Origin: Phorcus lineatus
Taxonomy: Eukaryota; Mollusca; Gastropoda; Trochida; Trochidae
Assembly: GCA_921293015.1 (NCBI GenBank)
Contig: OV121087.1
Span: 8,010,501-8,074,500, forward strand
Length of the DNA stretch: 64,000 nt
Direction of reading: 5' to 3'
Positions 24,201 through 39,200 of the stretch are shown piece after piece. A program made the translations under genes and the position numbers. How positions within the stretch are numbered: position 1 is the first letter of the stretch; each line of letters begins with the position of its first letter. A model generated the notes under the pieces. It had not been told where the DNA came from, ran no database searches, and saw nothing but the letters and a program-made list of their open reading frames with translations.

Positions 24201-27200
24201 GTTGTCACAGCTCTCGTCCTGCTGCCTGACCTGACTGAGGACGACACTTCCTTGTTTAGCAGAGTTGGCAGTGGATTGGTTGCGGGCCTGTTTGAGGAAC
24301 TTGCTGTGCCCGGTTGAGGAAGTGGATCCCTGGATGAGGTAACTCTTCTCTTCCTTCTCCTTCTCCCCTTCCTCAGTGTCCATCTTCTCAATGTTCTCTC
24401 CCTGCTCGCTTCGGTCCTGACCTGTGTTTGGCCGGCTGGTGTGGTTAGCATTCTTAAGGTTCTCACTGAAACAAGACACATTATGTCAATTTTGTATGAA
24501 TATGAGGATAAACTTATCTATAACTTCATGTTTTTCCATGCTGTTTATGGCGTAAATCTTTTATTACTTTTGCATCTTACTTTCTGAGTTATTCACCATG
24601 CAAAAAATTAAAAAGGTCATTGTATTCTGTACCAACCAAAATTATTCTCCAGGATCCCTGGAACATCAACTTCAAGACTATTGTGCTCTTGATATACAAG
24701 ACTTAGTGTTATACATCAACTCAATAGTCACAAACTTTCTTGTTTCAAATATAAAAAGCTGGGCATTTCCTAACAAAAATGAACCAATATTAAGAACCAA
24801 CACTCCCAAAAACCAGGAATATTGTATGGTCTACTTGAAGAATGAACAATATGAACATTGAAGCATGTACAAACCTGTCCTCAATGAAGTCAGTTTTACG
24901 CTTCTTGTTGGAGGTGTGCGAGTTGACCTGTTTGACGGGGACCCTGTTGTTACGATGCAGCAGCTTCTCTGTTGTAAAGGCGTCGTGAGATAGACATTCT
25001 TCCACAGATATTCGATCTAACGGTTCAAGCTGCAGAGTTTTCTGTCACAACACAAATATTTCAATATAAATTTCCCCCCCAATTCTTATGAAAGGCATAA
25101 CTTTAATTAGTTTTTAACACTGGTTTATTAAAAGTTAGTCTATTCAGTCTAGTACACCTGCAATAAATACTCTCTTAGCGGTTACTACAAATTTCTGATG
25201 AGGGGGTTGAACTACAACCATTTAACTTGAGTGTAATGAGGCAGAGCTTAAAATAGCCAGTGATGCAGTCTCGCACAGTCTTACGAGGAGGAGTTGACTA
25301 AATCCAGAATCCTTGAGTAATTTCAGAAGAGGAACAAAATAATAGACATCTGTTATTAGATAGAGATGATGAAGAGATATTAGAGATGGTGGTATTATCA
25401 AATACTCATGTATTAGAGACATACCTTCATGAAGTCAATGAGAATACTGTTGAGGATGCCTTGATAGCGTTTAGCCAGCGTCTGAGGATTTGTAACTGCT
25501 GGGAACTGAAACAAGTTTATCAAACATAATATAGGGGAATAATTTGTGGATATTTCATCTAGTCACACTCATAAAAGATCTCGTCTGGTCTACACTAAAC
25601 CATAAGAGACAACAGAGTGATCAATCAAATAAAAAATTTCAATCATGACCCATGATTGTATATTTAGTGTAACCGATTCAATCGATATCCAGAAAACCAC
25701 TAAAATTCAAATTGTTTTGTCTTTCTCTTAATAGAATTAGTCATGAATCCAGTTGTAAAATCTTCAACTTTCTTTTTTCTACCAGCAGGAATAACATGAC
25801 ACTGCCTCTCTTCACACTACAGCAAGTTACACCAGTTCCAAATGGCTTACCTTGAGCCCTGAGAACCTTGGATTCTTATAAAACATGTTCATCTGGTCCG
25901 GTGGGAGGGGCCCGATGACCTTCTGTATGACAAACAGCTGGTCAATCTCACTCTCCCCGGGGAAGAGCGGTTGTCCGTCACTCAGCTCCCCCAGAATGCA
26001 CCCGATAGCCCAGATGTCCACCGCCTTCCCATATGCAGCACTGCACCACACAAAAAATTCCATTATGACATAAGTAAGATATTTGCACTGTATGAAATAA
26101 CTTATGGATGACAACTTCTTTATTCTGAGATTTGCGTCGTTGCGATACAGATTCTTATATCGTTGTCAAGCGTAGATGACAATGATGCAAGAATCTGTTT
26201 TGAAATGTCACAAATCTAAAAACAAAGAAGTTGTCATCCATAAATATTTGTACTGAGTTGTTTCCAAATCCTCAAATGCCACTCAAAGAAGGTAATTTCA
26301 TATATGTATATGTATACATGAATGTTATATAGAATGATAAGACTAATATAAATCATTTAATACATATGCAGTAGTGTACTTTTTGACACCAAGTGCTAAA
26401 TCTGTATCACTCCTTTTGTTACTGCGTTTATTCTATTAATTCATGATATGAATGTTTTGACACTTAGGGAAATAGCAATTAAGTTCCAAAAGTTGATATC
26501 TCAATGATGTCTTGAATATATAAATAATTTGATAACATTTACTAAAAATAAGTATTTCTGCTACTCACCCCAGCAGGAGTTCAGGAGAGCGGTACCACCG
26601 TGTAGCGACATAGTCTGTGTACAAGCCATTGCTGCCGGCAGATATACTCCTCGCAAACCCTGCATATACAAAACATTAGTTCAGATTACAACAGAGTACA
26701 ATGTCACAACATTATAATATTCTTATCAACTTCTTAATACTTGAAAGGGTCTGTGAACAAAATTGTGATATCAAAATCATTGATATTGATTTGTGTCCGC
26801 TCTGAAATCTACACGCAAGTATCAATTTTTCAGAGCCCTTTTCTGATTTAAAAGTTTGTTTAAGGGCGTAGAACTTTATCAGTAGGAATCATGGGGTCAT
26901 AAAACTGACTTAACAGGTGTCATAATATAGGATTTGAACAAAAGATTATGCCACCCAAGGTTTTCAGTTCCATCAGATGTCAAAAATACGATTAAGGGGT
27001 GTGAACTCGATGGCCTAAGATGAGTGTCCAAGATAAACTCACCAAAGTCACAGAGCTTCAGAACATCATTTTTGCCTATAAGAAGATTCTCTGGTTTTAT
27101 ATCTGAAATACAAACATGAAGAAAATAATCATCAACCAAATTAAAATTTAAAAAAAATTTTTTTGCTTTTCAGAACCTATCATTCGAACAACGAAAAATT

Positions 27201-30200
27201 TAATTTGAGTGATCTCCTTCATTGTTATTAAGCTATGCTGATGATGATAACTTCTTGTACACACAAAAAAGATGATGATCGTAGATAACAAATTTACTAT
27301 TTGATGGCTGTTCTTGCTTTAAGAAGAATTTATCAGCAAATCATTTGAAACACTTTCAAAATGAAACGTTATAGAGGATACATAAAATATTTCACAAAAA
27401 AGTTAATAATATCAGTTGAGGACCCCCTACCGAGGACCCCACAAGAGAGAGTAGGGAATTTATATACAAGATACTTAATACCTGTAATTCAATCAGATTT
27501 CAAGGAGCTACTAAAAAGCATGTGTTTTAAGCTAGGAACTAAAGACCTGTCTTGCTCATAACATATGATATACAACCTATATTTACAAAGAGGGGAGCAA
27601 TAATGACATAATGTCATTCTGCTATTCAATATAATGTCACTCAGAGTTCTTCAAAGTTTTTCTCTGCTTATCCAAATATGACCCTGTATAACATGAAAGG
27701 AAGAACAACACAATAGTCAACCCATGACATACATGTAGGTGTAATCAAATAATTTGTTGACAATTAGTCAAGCGTTCAAGAACATTATTACAACATAAAA
27801 CATAACTTGTGACAGCGAGCAAACAGAGCTAAGGTAGAAGCAAGCGTGTCTGACTGCATGTGGTAAGAATCACTCCACTTTCTGTTCCTTCACTATAGGT
27901 TTTTAATAGCCTTCACATACCCAAACCAACAGCCTCTGTAAAGATTGCTTTCAGCCCAGCACAAAGGCAACGTCACTGATTAATGAGCTAACCCCTCTAA
28001 AGTTCAAAGTACACTAAAGTCAATGGCTTTTCACGTCTAGGCACATTCTATGTAGACCACAAGAGATTACATGCCTTATTAAACTCACTGCTTTTAAATC
28101 TATATCTATTGATATCCTTTAATCGGATATTTATGAGCACTTATCAGATTGTTGTCGGTTACCTAACCCAAATATTGGACGCAGTTGAGAGGTAAAGCAT
28201 GCAGTATAAAATGATTAAAACAAACAGGGAGAGGAGGTTATGGAATTGTCTTAATTTTGCACTACATGTAACTATTTATGAATGAAAGATTTAACAGAGC
28301 TTTAAATATTAAGAGAAAATCTCACCATCCTATCTCTGTCTTTATAGCAAAAATTATGTTTTTATGGGCAGATGAGAGAAAGAGAGAAAAAAGCTTATAT
28401 CTCTAATGAAGAATGTCGAAATACTTTGTTGTCATGTTTTCTTATATTTGAATAAATAAATTCTTCGTTTTCTCACAAAAAGGATTTCCATTTTTGTATG
28501 CATTACATGAAATGCTGCACTCATAATAGTTTTACAACTAAGAAATGATAAAATTTATGTCTTTACAGATATGTCCCCTCAAACTTTCTAACAAAAAACC
28601 CCCAACCCCGATCAAAGTAATGTCCAATGTACCCACCCCTGTGAATGATCTCGTTGGAGTGACACCATTGGATGGCATTACAGAGCTGGAAGATGTAGCT
28701 GCGGACCTTCTCCAGCGGGACGCCATTGGGCATCTCCTCCAGGAGCTCAAGCATGTTCTGAAACAGGAAAGGTAGAAACACACAATTCTATGGGTTGTGA
28801 CATCTTGCAGCATGACTATTGACTAAAATAGTGGGGTCATGATCTAATAGTAGAAGATTATCTACCATGTACACACCCCTGTATTCTGGAGCATGTTCTG
28901 CAACACACAGTGAGGCAGGTGAGCGATAATCATTTATAAAAATTATCAATTAAGTTGGGTTGCACGTTCTTGCATCCTACTCTACGAGGCTCCTGTGATA
29001 CCCTGTTTCTATATAAAATTTGCCTTATGCCGCAAATAATAACTTGACAATGAAATGATTTGGTATAGGGAAATATTTGCAGTGACTTGAAGAGTATTAA
29101 TATGCCATAAACTGCTCTGAGTGACCAGCATCACAAGGCAATCTGTTGAAGTGATTAGGAAATTATAGGAGCCTTGCTGATAACAAATCCTCAATGCGAA
29201 AGATTAATTTCTGGAACATGAATTAAAATCAATGCATATACCAGTACATCTAAGCTTGCCAGAAGAAAAATGAGAAATAAAATATTATAATAAAACACCA
29301 GTATGTGCTCACCTAAATCAGTAACACTAAATATGTAAAAAAGACTTTACAACTTTTATCAAAAGTATTCCGAAGTTTAAGAATGACCTTTTTATATCTT
29401 TGAGAACAGTGGCTCTGTAGCTCATCATACTTTGCATCATCTAAAAATTTGAAGACCATGTAGTTTCTAGTATAGTTTGAGCAGTAATAAATGTTTTTAC
29501 TGATTAGCCAAGGCATTTCTACACAAATTTGAGCAGGACAGACATTTTAAGATGTTAAATATTTCTAAACAAATCTGCTGATAAACATGTTATGTGACAT
29601 ATCATTTCAACATAGAATTGTCAGAGCATTCACTATTATAGCTAGACAAGTTAATTAATATCTTAAAACATTGACAATAAAAGTGAACCATGATTATTTT
29701 TCTTCATAAGATAGACTCCTGACAAAGACACATTCCAGTGCACACAGATAAGATACATATCTAAATACAGTCTGTTAGGTCTGTAATTTCATCTTAATTT
29801 ATATGCCTTTTTATAAATGTTAAGCATAGATATTCTTAGACTATTGACTCAGTCAATCATTTCCTGATACAGGCAGTGAGACACTGCTAGATTCCACAAT
29901 TAAAATCTAGCTAAATAGGTTTTTTTCAGTTTTCAATTTTATCCTAATATGCAATGAGTTGTTTTTGTTTAGCGTCACCTGGGTAATACTTTAGCCATTG
30001 GTGGCTTGAATATGCATTGATTTTAACTGTCTACCACACTATCTTTCATATGAGCTATCGACTAAGAGTCAATCACTTCCTTATACAGGCACCAAGTGAG
30101 ACACATTCCCAAGAGCACAGTACAGATATCTCCAGATTACATATAAGCCTGGCACAAGTTGAAGCCTATCTCTCAACTGTCATCAATACTAAGGGAGTAC

Positions 30201-33200
30201 CTTCCAGTCTAATCTGCTCACACCTGTGTGCACACCTACAATAGACAGGTATATTGAACTCCTTGTACAATCACTAGTCCAGGTATGGGACAGTTCTCAA
30301 TGAAAGACTACACTAGCCGGGAGTAGACAATCTGCTCAACCTTTCCTGCTCTGTTGTTCTCTGTATACAGCTAGTGTTGAAGACATGTACAAACTTCAAC
30401 ACGGTAATTCAAGCTATGTGAGTTGCTATTCCACTCTCATGAAAAAATTTAGAGGATTTGATGATCTTCTGGGTTGGAAATACAGGCCTCAACGTCTTCC
30501 TTCTAATTTGGTTTGGAAGTTTGGAAAAAATGACGAGTAAATGAGGTTTATTCCCATCACAGAGAAAATGGTTGTTAGTATATTTGCAATTGCTATTAGC
30601 ATTCAAATCTGAATTTCTTATTTCTTTGTTATTATTGATTTAAAGAGCCTGGCTCTTGGCATCTGGTCACCCCATTTAGTTTCGGAGAATTACATAAAAA
30701 AGGATATGTACTTTTAATAATTTTACAACTTTATAAAGATAATCTATATGTATGGATAGAATGTTCACACCTTTACAAATGATTTTTGATAAGACAAATC
30801 AACAATCCTTCTTAATGCCATGACAAGGCTTTTCACACTCGTAGCACATTTAAAAGCTTCCCTTCTAGTTATTCTTGTTTTATTTTACCAAGAATGTTCT
30901 CCCATTAATCTAGTTGTCAATTCTAAATCATACAAAATTTTATCCTCAGTCATATGTTTCAACTGGGTTATGTTATTACTGTATGCTGATAACATACTGG
31001 TATAAACTGGAATGTCCCCTTGAAATTTTGTTTTGACAAAAAATACCCCTTTCCTCTTAAAAAGTACAATGAAAAGTTGATAAGAGAGTCATGAATAAAT
31101 TAGACCATTCAGTCACTTATAGTGACATAAATAAACCAGGTAATATCCAATCTTTAACCCTTAAGATGCGGGTCCCGGAATATTCCGGGATGAAATTAGC
31201 TTTGCCCGCAAGTCCCCTTAGCGGGATGCGAGTAGCATACTATTTTTCTCACGCTAACTAATTATGACCGCGGGTCTCGGTAGCGGAGCCCGGAAATTTA
31301 TTGCCTAGCAGTAGTCTCAGTTCAACGCTTGTATTTTCGTTCCGGCTCTTGCTAAGCAACCGTGTTTTGTTTCGTTGGTGTTCTAAATAATGCGCGAACA
31401 TGCTCCGAAAGTTATGAGAGTATTGATAATGTTTATCGTACCGAAAATAAGCATTAAAATCACTCAATTTTCCCCCACTCCCCGCCGCACGTGCTAATAG
31501 CCTGTGGGCACTTTCTCCCCGCTCGCACAAGCTTACTGTCCCGCGCGTGCTATCGTTTGCTTACAAGCCTGCACTCACACCAAACGTACAACCTTATATC
31601 GCACGCCCTATGCTCTGAACATTTGGGCGGATTTCAATACCGGTTGGATCATTTGAAAGAGCAGAAAATTGTCTTCAATTCAATATAAAATACATAAGTA
31701 CACTACCTGAATTGAAGATACAGCATGTGCCGCAAAAAAGGTGATTTTTACATATTTTTAGTTTTACACCATTTTGTCACACCAATTTTTAACGTATTTT
31801 GACAATTTATATATCATAAGACAGAGAGAAAGATTGTCTTTCTTTCCATGTAAAATGTGTACATGCGCAAAAATAAATAAAGACACAGCAAGCGCCGCAC
31901 AAAAAGCTAATTTCTCGATTCACATCATGTAAACTGAATGGCGATTTTGACATGTGCCTTTCTTTCGCTCATATCTTCTCAACAGCTAGGCGTATTTTGA
32001 AATTGATTACCTCGTGATAAAGAAGGAATAATTGTCTTCGATTTGATATAAAAAAATCATATACACCATATAGAATAAAGATACAGCAAGTTCCGCAAAA
32101 TTGTGACTTTTGTTTATTCTTTATGTTTTTACCATTTTCTCGCACTTTATATCACATAAACTTCTCAGTAAATTTTGCAATTTCATATATCAAAATATAG
32201 AGAAAAGGATGATCTTCATTGCAATATAAAATTGGTATGTACAAGAAAATCAGAAAGGACCCGACGCGCATCGCACAAACAGGCAATTTCTCTATTCATA
32301 TTTTGTTGACCGAGAAGCGATTTATTTTCAACTGCTTTTTACACTTCCTATTCATTTAACGGCAGAGCGCATTATCAACATTTTTATATCACAATAAAGA
32401 GGAAAGGATCATCTTCAATTCTATATAAAATTTGCAAATTACAATTAGACAATAAAGGAGCGGTTAGTGATGTCGCAATTATCAAAATCTGTTCTAAAAT
32501 ACCCGAGGGTACCATCTTTGCAAACTTTATATATTCCAAACCAAGTGGTACATATTTATTATTTTCATATCATCGTAAAGCAGAAATAAATACCTTCATT
32601 TTCATGTGTAAGTTGCCTATATTTGAATCAAAATAAAACGTGTGGAAACGATGCGACATATGTTGCGGTAAGGCGATTATCAAAGACTTTATTAATAGCT
32701 ATACCCACGTTTCGTTGGTAATAACTTCTAATTACAGTGCAAAAGATTGTTATGATTTATTTCTTCGTAAAGAAGAATAAATTGCCTTCAATTCCATATA
32801 TAATTTGCATGTATACAAAGGAAATAAAGACAATTTATATTGTGTGTGAGTGTATGTTTCAACGGGGATACCCCGCCTGCACGCGCTGAGCGCGTGCGTT
32901 TGCCCGGGGCTATTAGCTTAGTAATATTACTGTGGGGGTCAGAACGTTATCGGGATGTATCACTACCCTGTTTTTGTAATTTATATCTTTCGTTTAGGAT
33001 GGCGTATCGTAATAAAATTTATCGTGAAATATAGAGCAAGAAATTAGCTTCAATTCCGTATATAATTTGCATGTGTGCACTCAGTGATTAAATGATTTTA
33101 TAATGTTTGAAATAAAGACAATTTTTTAAATTTTGTCAAATTCGTTCTAGACATATTATAAAAATAATTTTTATATCGATGTGAGGAGGAACTATTCATC

Positions 33201-36200
33201 TTTAGTTTCGTTTTGATTTCGCGCATGCGCTCTTGAAATTTATTGAGTTATGGCGCCCGAATTGAAAACATGTTTACTTCAGTTGTAGAAACCGTTCCAG
33301 GGGTGATAGAAATTTCATTCAAAGTGTCAAGTAAGTATCATCCATTTGTAACACGGGATTCGCCGACTAGCGTTGTATAAAACGACGATAATGTCCGCAT
33401 TTCGCTATGTAAACAGGCCATATGTTGTTAAAACGGTCGCATCTGGCGGTGCTGGAAAATTCGGCCACAGGGGCTAATTGCGCTATAACGGTAGCGAGGC
33501 GAGTGCTGGAAAATTCAGCCACGGGGCAAAACTGGTCAAAATAATATTCAGCAACGTAAGGGTTAATATTGAGATAAAACCAAACAGGTTGAAAAGTATA
33601 CTAAAGCCTTGTTTCCAAATGAAATAACGGATAACAAACAGGATTTCTTATCTTGAGAAGCAATACATCTAACCTCTGAAGCTGATAAAAGGGGAGGGGG
33701 GAATTACTTTCAAAAATTACAAATACCATTTCAATTACTATTTTATCACTATCTGTATGATCCAGTTTATAAAATGGCAAATCCTAAAAGTTATTACGAT
33801 AAGAACAAAACATTAAGTAAATCATTAAAGCCTGTCCTACTCACCCGTTCCACATATTCAAAGACGAGGTAGAGTTTGCCCTTGCGTCGAAAGGCTTCCC
33901 GTAATTCCACAATGTTTTCTTGTTTCAGTGCGCGGAGCATTTTCAGCTCCCGCAGTGTTGTGCGTTTCACATCTTCGTTTTCTGGAATGGAAAAAGTTTA
34001 TATGAAATTCTGGAAAATTTACCTAAAATTGAAAAAGTAACAAGAATGAGATATACATTTTAAAAAGTCATGCATTAAATTTCGGTCAGTAAAAAAACAA
34101 CTCCTACACTTTAAAATTTGTTCAAATTGTTGCATTTATCCATACTTATTGGGATTCTTGATTGTTCAACATTCATATTCTAATTCTAAACTAGATGAAT
34201 GTTTGCAGGACACTGCAAAAGCAGAGCGGAGGGGTTCCGCCTTCCCCTGTTCTGCCTTCTTTGCAGCCACCACAAAATGGGCATCTCGTGACCTTGACCT
34301 TTGATTTGAGGTCATACAATCTACGATCACTTTTCATTGATCATAACAATCATAATGATTAAAAGTATTTTAAAAAGGTTTTTTTCAAAAACCAAATATA
34401 GTGACCACGCTGTGACCTTGACCTTGGACCGATTATAGAAATAATCTTTTGCATTTTGGTACTTCTCCATTGACAATATTTACCAAATAAAAGTCTAATA
34501 GTACCCGAATTTTTAAAATTGATTTCTTAACCCATGACCTTGTTCTTTTTACTTTCAATGTGAGTATGTCTTAACATGTTCCCCCCTTTTGGATATTAAT
34601 AAAAAATTATTTTTATGAGTTTGCAAACTTAGCTAAATAAAATGTGCAGTGGTGGATATGACGGTGGAAACTGGACAAAAACTGATAGTAGTGCTGACTT
34701 AGGCAGGGCTGTTTATTACGGCACTGTTTTAGTCAGAACGACATCTATTTCGCTTAAAGTTGCCTACCTTGCAATATTGATTGACCTTAAAAATGCCTTA
34801 GGCTGCGTTTCCACCAAGTTTCACGTGACACGTCACGTGTCGCGTGACAAGAAATAGAAACATATGATTTTGCTAGGAACCGTTTCCATCAATGTCACTT
34901 TTCACGTATCACGTTTCACGCGTGAAATGACACGTTTTCAAAGAATGAACATGTTCATTCTTTTTACCCGTGTCATGTCACGTTTCTGTCCGATCTGGGG
35001 TTTCCCCTGGGTTTTCCACAGTTTACTCCATAACACCTCACCCTTTATTCCACAGGACGAATGACGAATGACATATGACATGTTCGATGTGAAATCCAGT
35101 GGAAACCCTATATGTCACGTATCACGTGTCATGCGTGACACATGACACGTGATACGTGACACGTGAAACTTGGTGGAAACGCAGCCTAAGAGTCAAATTC
35201 ATGATAATAACTATTACTAGTCTCAAATAGTTAAATATTTTAACTGTCAATGGATTACATGTAAACTGTTGTATTCTTCATTCTAGGTTACAGTTGGCAT
35301 GATGAAATGATTTTCTTGAAAGAAAAAACTTTAAAATCGAGCAACCACAATAGAGTAAAAAACCCTTACAAGAAGGTATTATTCAATAAGTTATTGATTT
35401 TGTTTGAATAAGATTCGCTCCAGTGTGTTCCAGGTGCATAACAATCATATGCAGTGAGCTGGAATATCAGTACTACTTTCCTAAACACAATCTAACAAAG
35501 ATTTAATGTACTGGGTTACCTATCTCTCCCACTGAACACAGAGCTAATAATGACCTAACAACAGTACATCAAAAGTGTCTATTCCATTTCAGGGATTATT
35601 ATTCTCCAGGTATGAACATGTACTGTAACTATTTTTCCATGTTCACAAAGCATCCAATCATCACTGACCGTGGCTACTCTAGCTGATCCCTTTACGAGGC
35701 TTTGTCATGACAGAGTATCACGTTACCACCAATTATTGATACAAATATAAAGCTTGTCACAAAACACCACCAGCCTTATTGATTTCTCTTCAATTCCGCT
35801 GGCCATGGCCTCTGGTCAAAAAGTTACAAAAGGCAATCGGAACTAACACTGTGAAAAATTGGTTCACATCATCTCAGCTTTAGCAGCAAAATTGTGATTG
35901 CTGACAGAAGTGATGAAATGGGGAATCAATGAATCGTGACTTGTCAACCATCATGCCGAGTGGTCGATCGAGTGCCATGACAGAAACCATCCCATTCGTC
36001 ACAGGATTACTCTCTATTCAATTTTGAAAAACTTGTTTTATTTAAGCAGAAAATTTGTCAAATCTTATATCAAATAATAATGTTGCAATAACTTATTGTT
36101 TGTTACTGATTGTTACGTGTCGTGGGTTGTGATTGGTTAAAGTATCATGTCATTGGTTAATGTATAAAGTTTTGGGTTGTGATTGGTTTTGTATATTATG

Positions 36201-39200
36201 CCTTTTGCTGCAATTGGTTAATATTTAACAGCTTTGGCTGGGATTGTTTAATGCATAACGTCTTTGGTTGTCATTGGTTGATGCACAACATTTGAAGGGT
36301 TGTATCGTTTTTGGTTGCGATTTGTTAATGTTTAAGGTCTAAAGTTGTGATTAGTCAATGTTTAATACCTTTGGTTGTGATTGGTTATTATTACTTACGT
36401 GGCACTTCCTAAAGGGGTTTCATAACAATATGCTATGAGACATATGTGTTTTGACACCTTCAAGTGATTTGATTGGCTAACAATGAACTTGGACATGGAC
36501 TTTCATATTTATTCATAAAACAAACATCTTTTCATTCACAGATTTCGAACAACACCCCATTAATTGTTCAAATTAACTTTATTTTATAAATCTTACTTAC
36601 TGCTAGGGGTGACTACTGACTTAATTTTACTATTGTGATAGCGATAGTCTATTGCAAACTACTATTGCAATTGCAATAGACTATTGTGACCCACTATTGC
36701 AATTGCTATTGCGATAGTTTTGGACCTAAATAAGAACGTATTTCAACTGTGGTTCCAACAGATTTTATAAGGAACATCTGAATGATTAGACTGTTTTCAG
36801 TCATTTAACACCATTGCAACTATTTAGTACTATTGCAAAGATCACTATTGCGATGCACCGATAGTTCAATATATTGTTGTTTATCATGACTGGTCAAAAA
36901 AGTTTCATCATTCAACACATCACAAATAGACATGTAATTGACTTTAAAAGTATGAATATTTGATGTCGTAATATCATTTACTCTTAGGCTGCGATGCAGT
37001 TGAATATTTGTCCATCATTCTGTTTCTTAATAGGCATGACTAAAAGTTGTTTCAAGAGACAATGAATCGTAAAATAGTAATGAATAGGATACATTACTTG
37101 TTCCCCTTTCATATCAAATTATGTCCCTTGTGAAATAAATTTTTTTGTCCCCCAACAAGGCTCAGGATAAAAATTATTTCTGTCAGGACATAAACTTGAC
37201 AATAAAGGGGAAGTTTCTTAGATCCTACAAATGAATACGGTCTCGAGTCGTGATTGGTGAATGTTTAAGGTCTTGGGTCTGGTTAATGTATGATGCCTTG
37301 GGATGTGACATTGCAAAATATCTTTGGTTGTGATTGGGTAATGTTGTACGTGTTTGTTTGTGATTGGTTATTTCTAAGGTCTAACATTACTTATTTGTTG
37401 TATTGTTTTGTGATTATGAACAACACCATTGAATTGGTGATCATTACAGGATTAATTTAATTTGAACTATATGGTTCCCAAAACAAAAATGTTTTGGAAT
37501 TGTTTTCCTTATCAAATAAGAAATACAGATGATATCCTATCCACTGCAGACACTACACAAATTGGAACACAACACTGTGATTGGTCAGGGTCTAGTGGTT
37601 TCATGTTATATAACAATTTAATCACCATAAAAATGCGATGTTATTGTAACAGGCAGTTATAAATCATCATTATTCTGCTTGGTTTTATCTGTCCATTTCA
37701 ATGGGTGTGGTTTGGTGCGAGTTCTCAACTCGGAACAATCTTGTGTTTGTTTACATGGCAACAGGTAATTACTGACTGCAACTTGGACTAATCTGGGATC
37801 AATACCTTTCATATCGTGCATGAAAAAATGTAAATCACATCCATCAAAAATTTAAGTCCTTGTAGACACAATGCAAGTGTATAATTAGAGGCTTAAGGCA
37901 AACAGAACTCAAATTGCATGTCCTGCTTGTGTCACATGTTGCCACAAGGTACGTGATTAGGAGCTTTTTGGTCGTGGTGTATTGTTTACAAGTTGAAACA
38001 ATGCGAAGTATAACATTGATAGGCATTGAAATATATGAGTTCTTATATTTGTACAAAGCAAGTCCATAAACCTGAAATCCCCTAACCTATGACATTTGAG
38101 AAAAAAAACTAAAAAACAGATGAAGTCAGCAAGTCAATATATGCATTACCATTAATCTTTCTGAAAATATCTCCAATATGCTCAATATGTTTACAAAATT
38201 TTGTTTACGTTACTTTCTACCAGTTTGTAGTCATAGCCCAAAAGTATTACCTAAAATTTAAATTGATTAAATATTCAACAAAGTTTAACAAACGACAAAA
38301 GACATAAATTCCTTATCAGAAGACACTGAATCACATGTCTCATAAACATATTAAATTTCATTTGATATCTCCAACCATTTTGAAGTTAATTCGGGGAAAA
38401 AATGTCATGGACAAATATACATTACGAAAAACTGAAAGGCACTCCTAAATTCCCTTTTTCATTGGTAAGCAGATTATAATTGTCACCTTGAGTTTCAGAA
38501 CAAGAAAAAGGTTCCTGATATCAATGACACATAAATGAATGTTAATTCTTTATATTTCATCATTTGTGCTACAAAGAATAGAAAGTTTGACAAAGAATAT
38601 TTGGTAAAGAAAGTAATCATGGCAACCTTACAAGTATGATAGCTCTTAACTACATTGTAAGTGCTCATATCAAATTCACTCAACTAAAAGATCATAGGTC
38701 ACTAAGCTCTGACAACTGTCCCACCAGAGTCTCTTGACAAGTGCAGTTTGAGAGTCAAGTTTAAGGGACTGTGTATGCATGCATACTTCACTTTGTGCTA
38801 TTCTAACATCAACATTGCACTGCACATGAGTGACATGTTACAAAATTACAACTGATTACTTAAGATATCTACTTATTGGTACGTTTGGGCTGTCTGTGTA
38901 TACATGTAACAACAGATTACGTGCCAAGGGTTGTCATCATTTCAATCTTTAAATGCAACTCACCTTCGCTGTCTTTGAATTTCTTAATAGCCACCATTTC
39001 CCCATTTTCCTGAAAACATTAAACACAATAAGTAAATTCTAAGTTCAGCTTAAAAAAGAAAATGAGACTTTAAAAAAAAAAATCTTTCTAAAAAATAAAT
39101 ACAAATTACACTCAAATATGACAAAGAAGTAATCTTTTTTCAGAACACTTCATATTAATGATAATTTTTTCCTTTGAAATTCAATATCAAACTTCTTAGC

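Larger units (their letters stand above)
33982..38963 (-). other. CDKL5: CDKL5 intron 3, repeat-rich
   Basis: Contains a TGACCTTGACCT-bearing segment, the E-box MITE (34801-35186), two blocks of a ~30-bp CCAAT-type minisatellite and an ATTGCAAT palindrome cluster. No coding signal. Confidence 0.85.
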
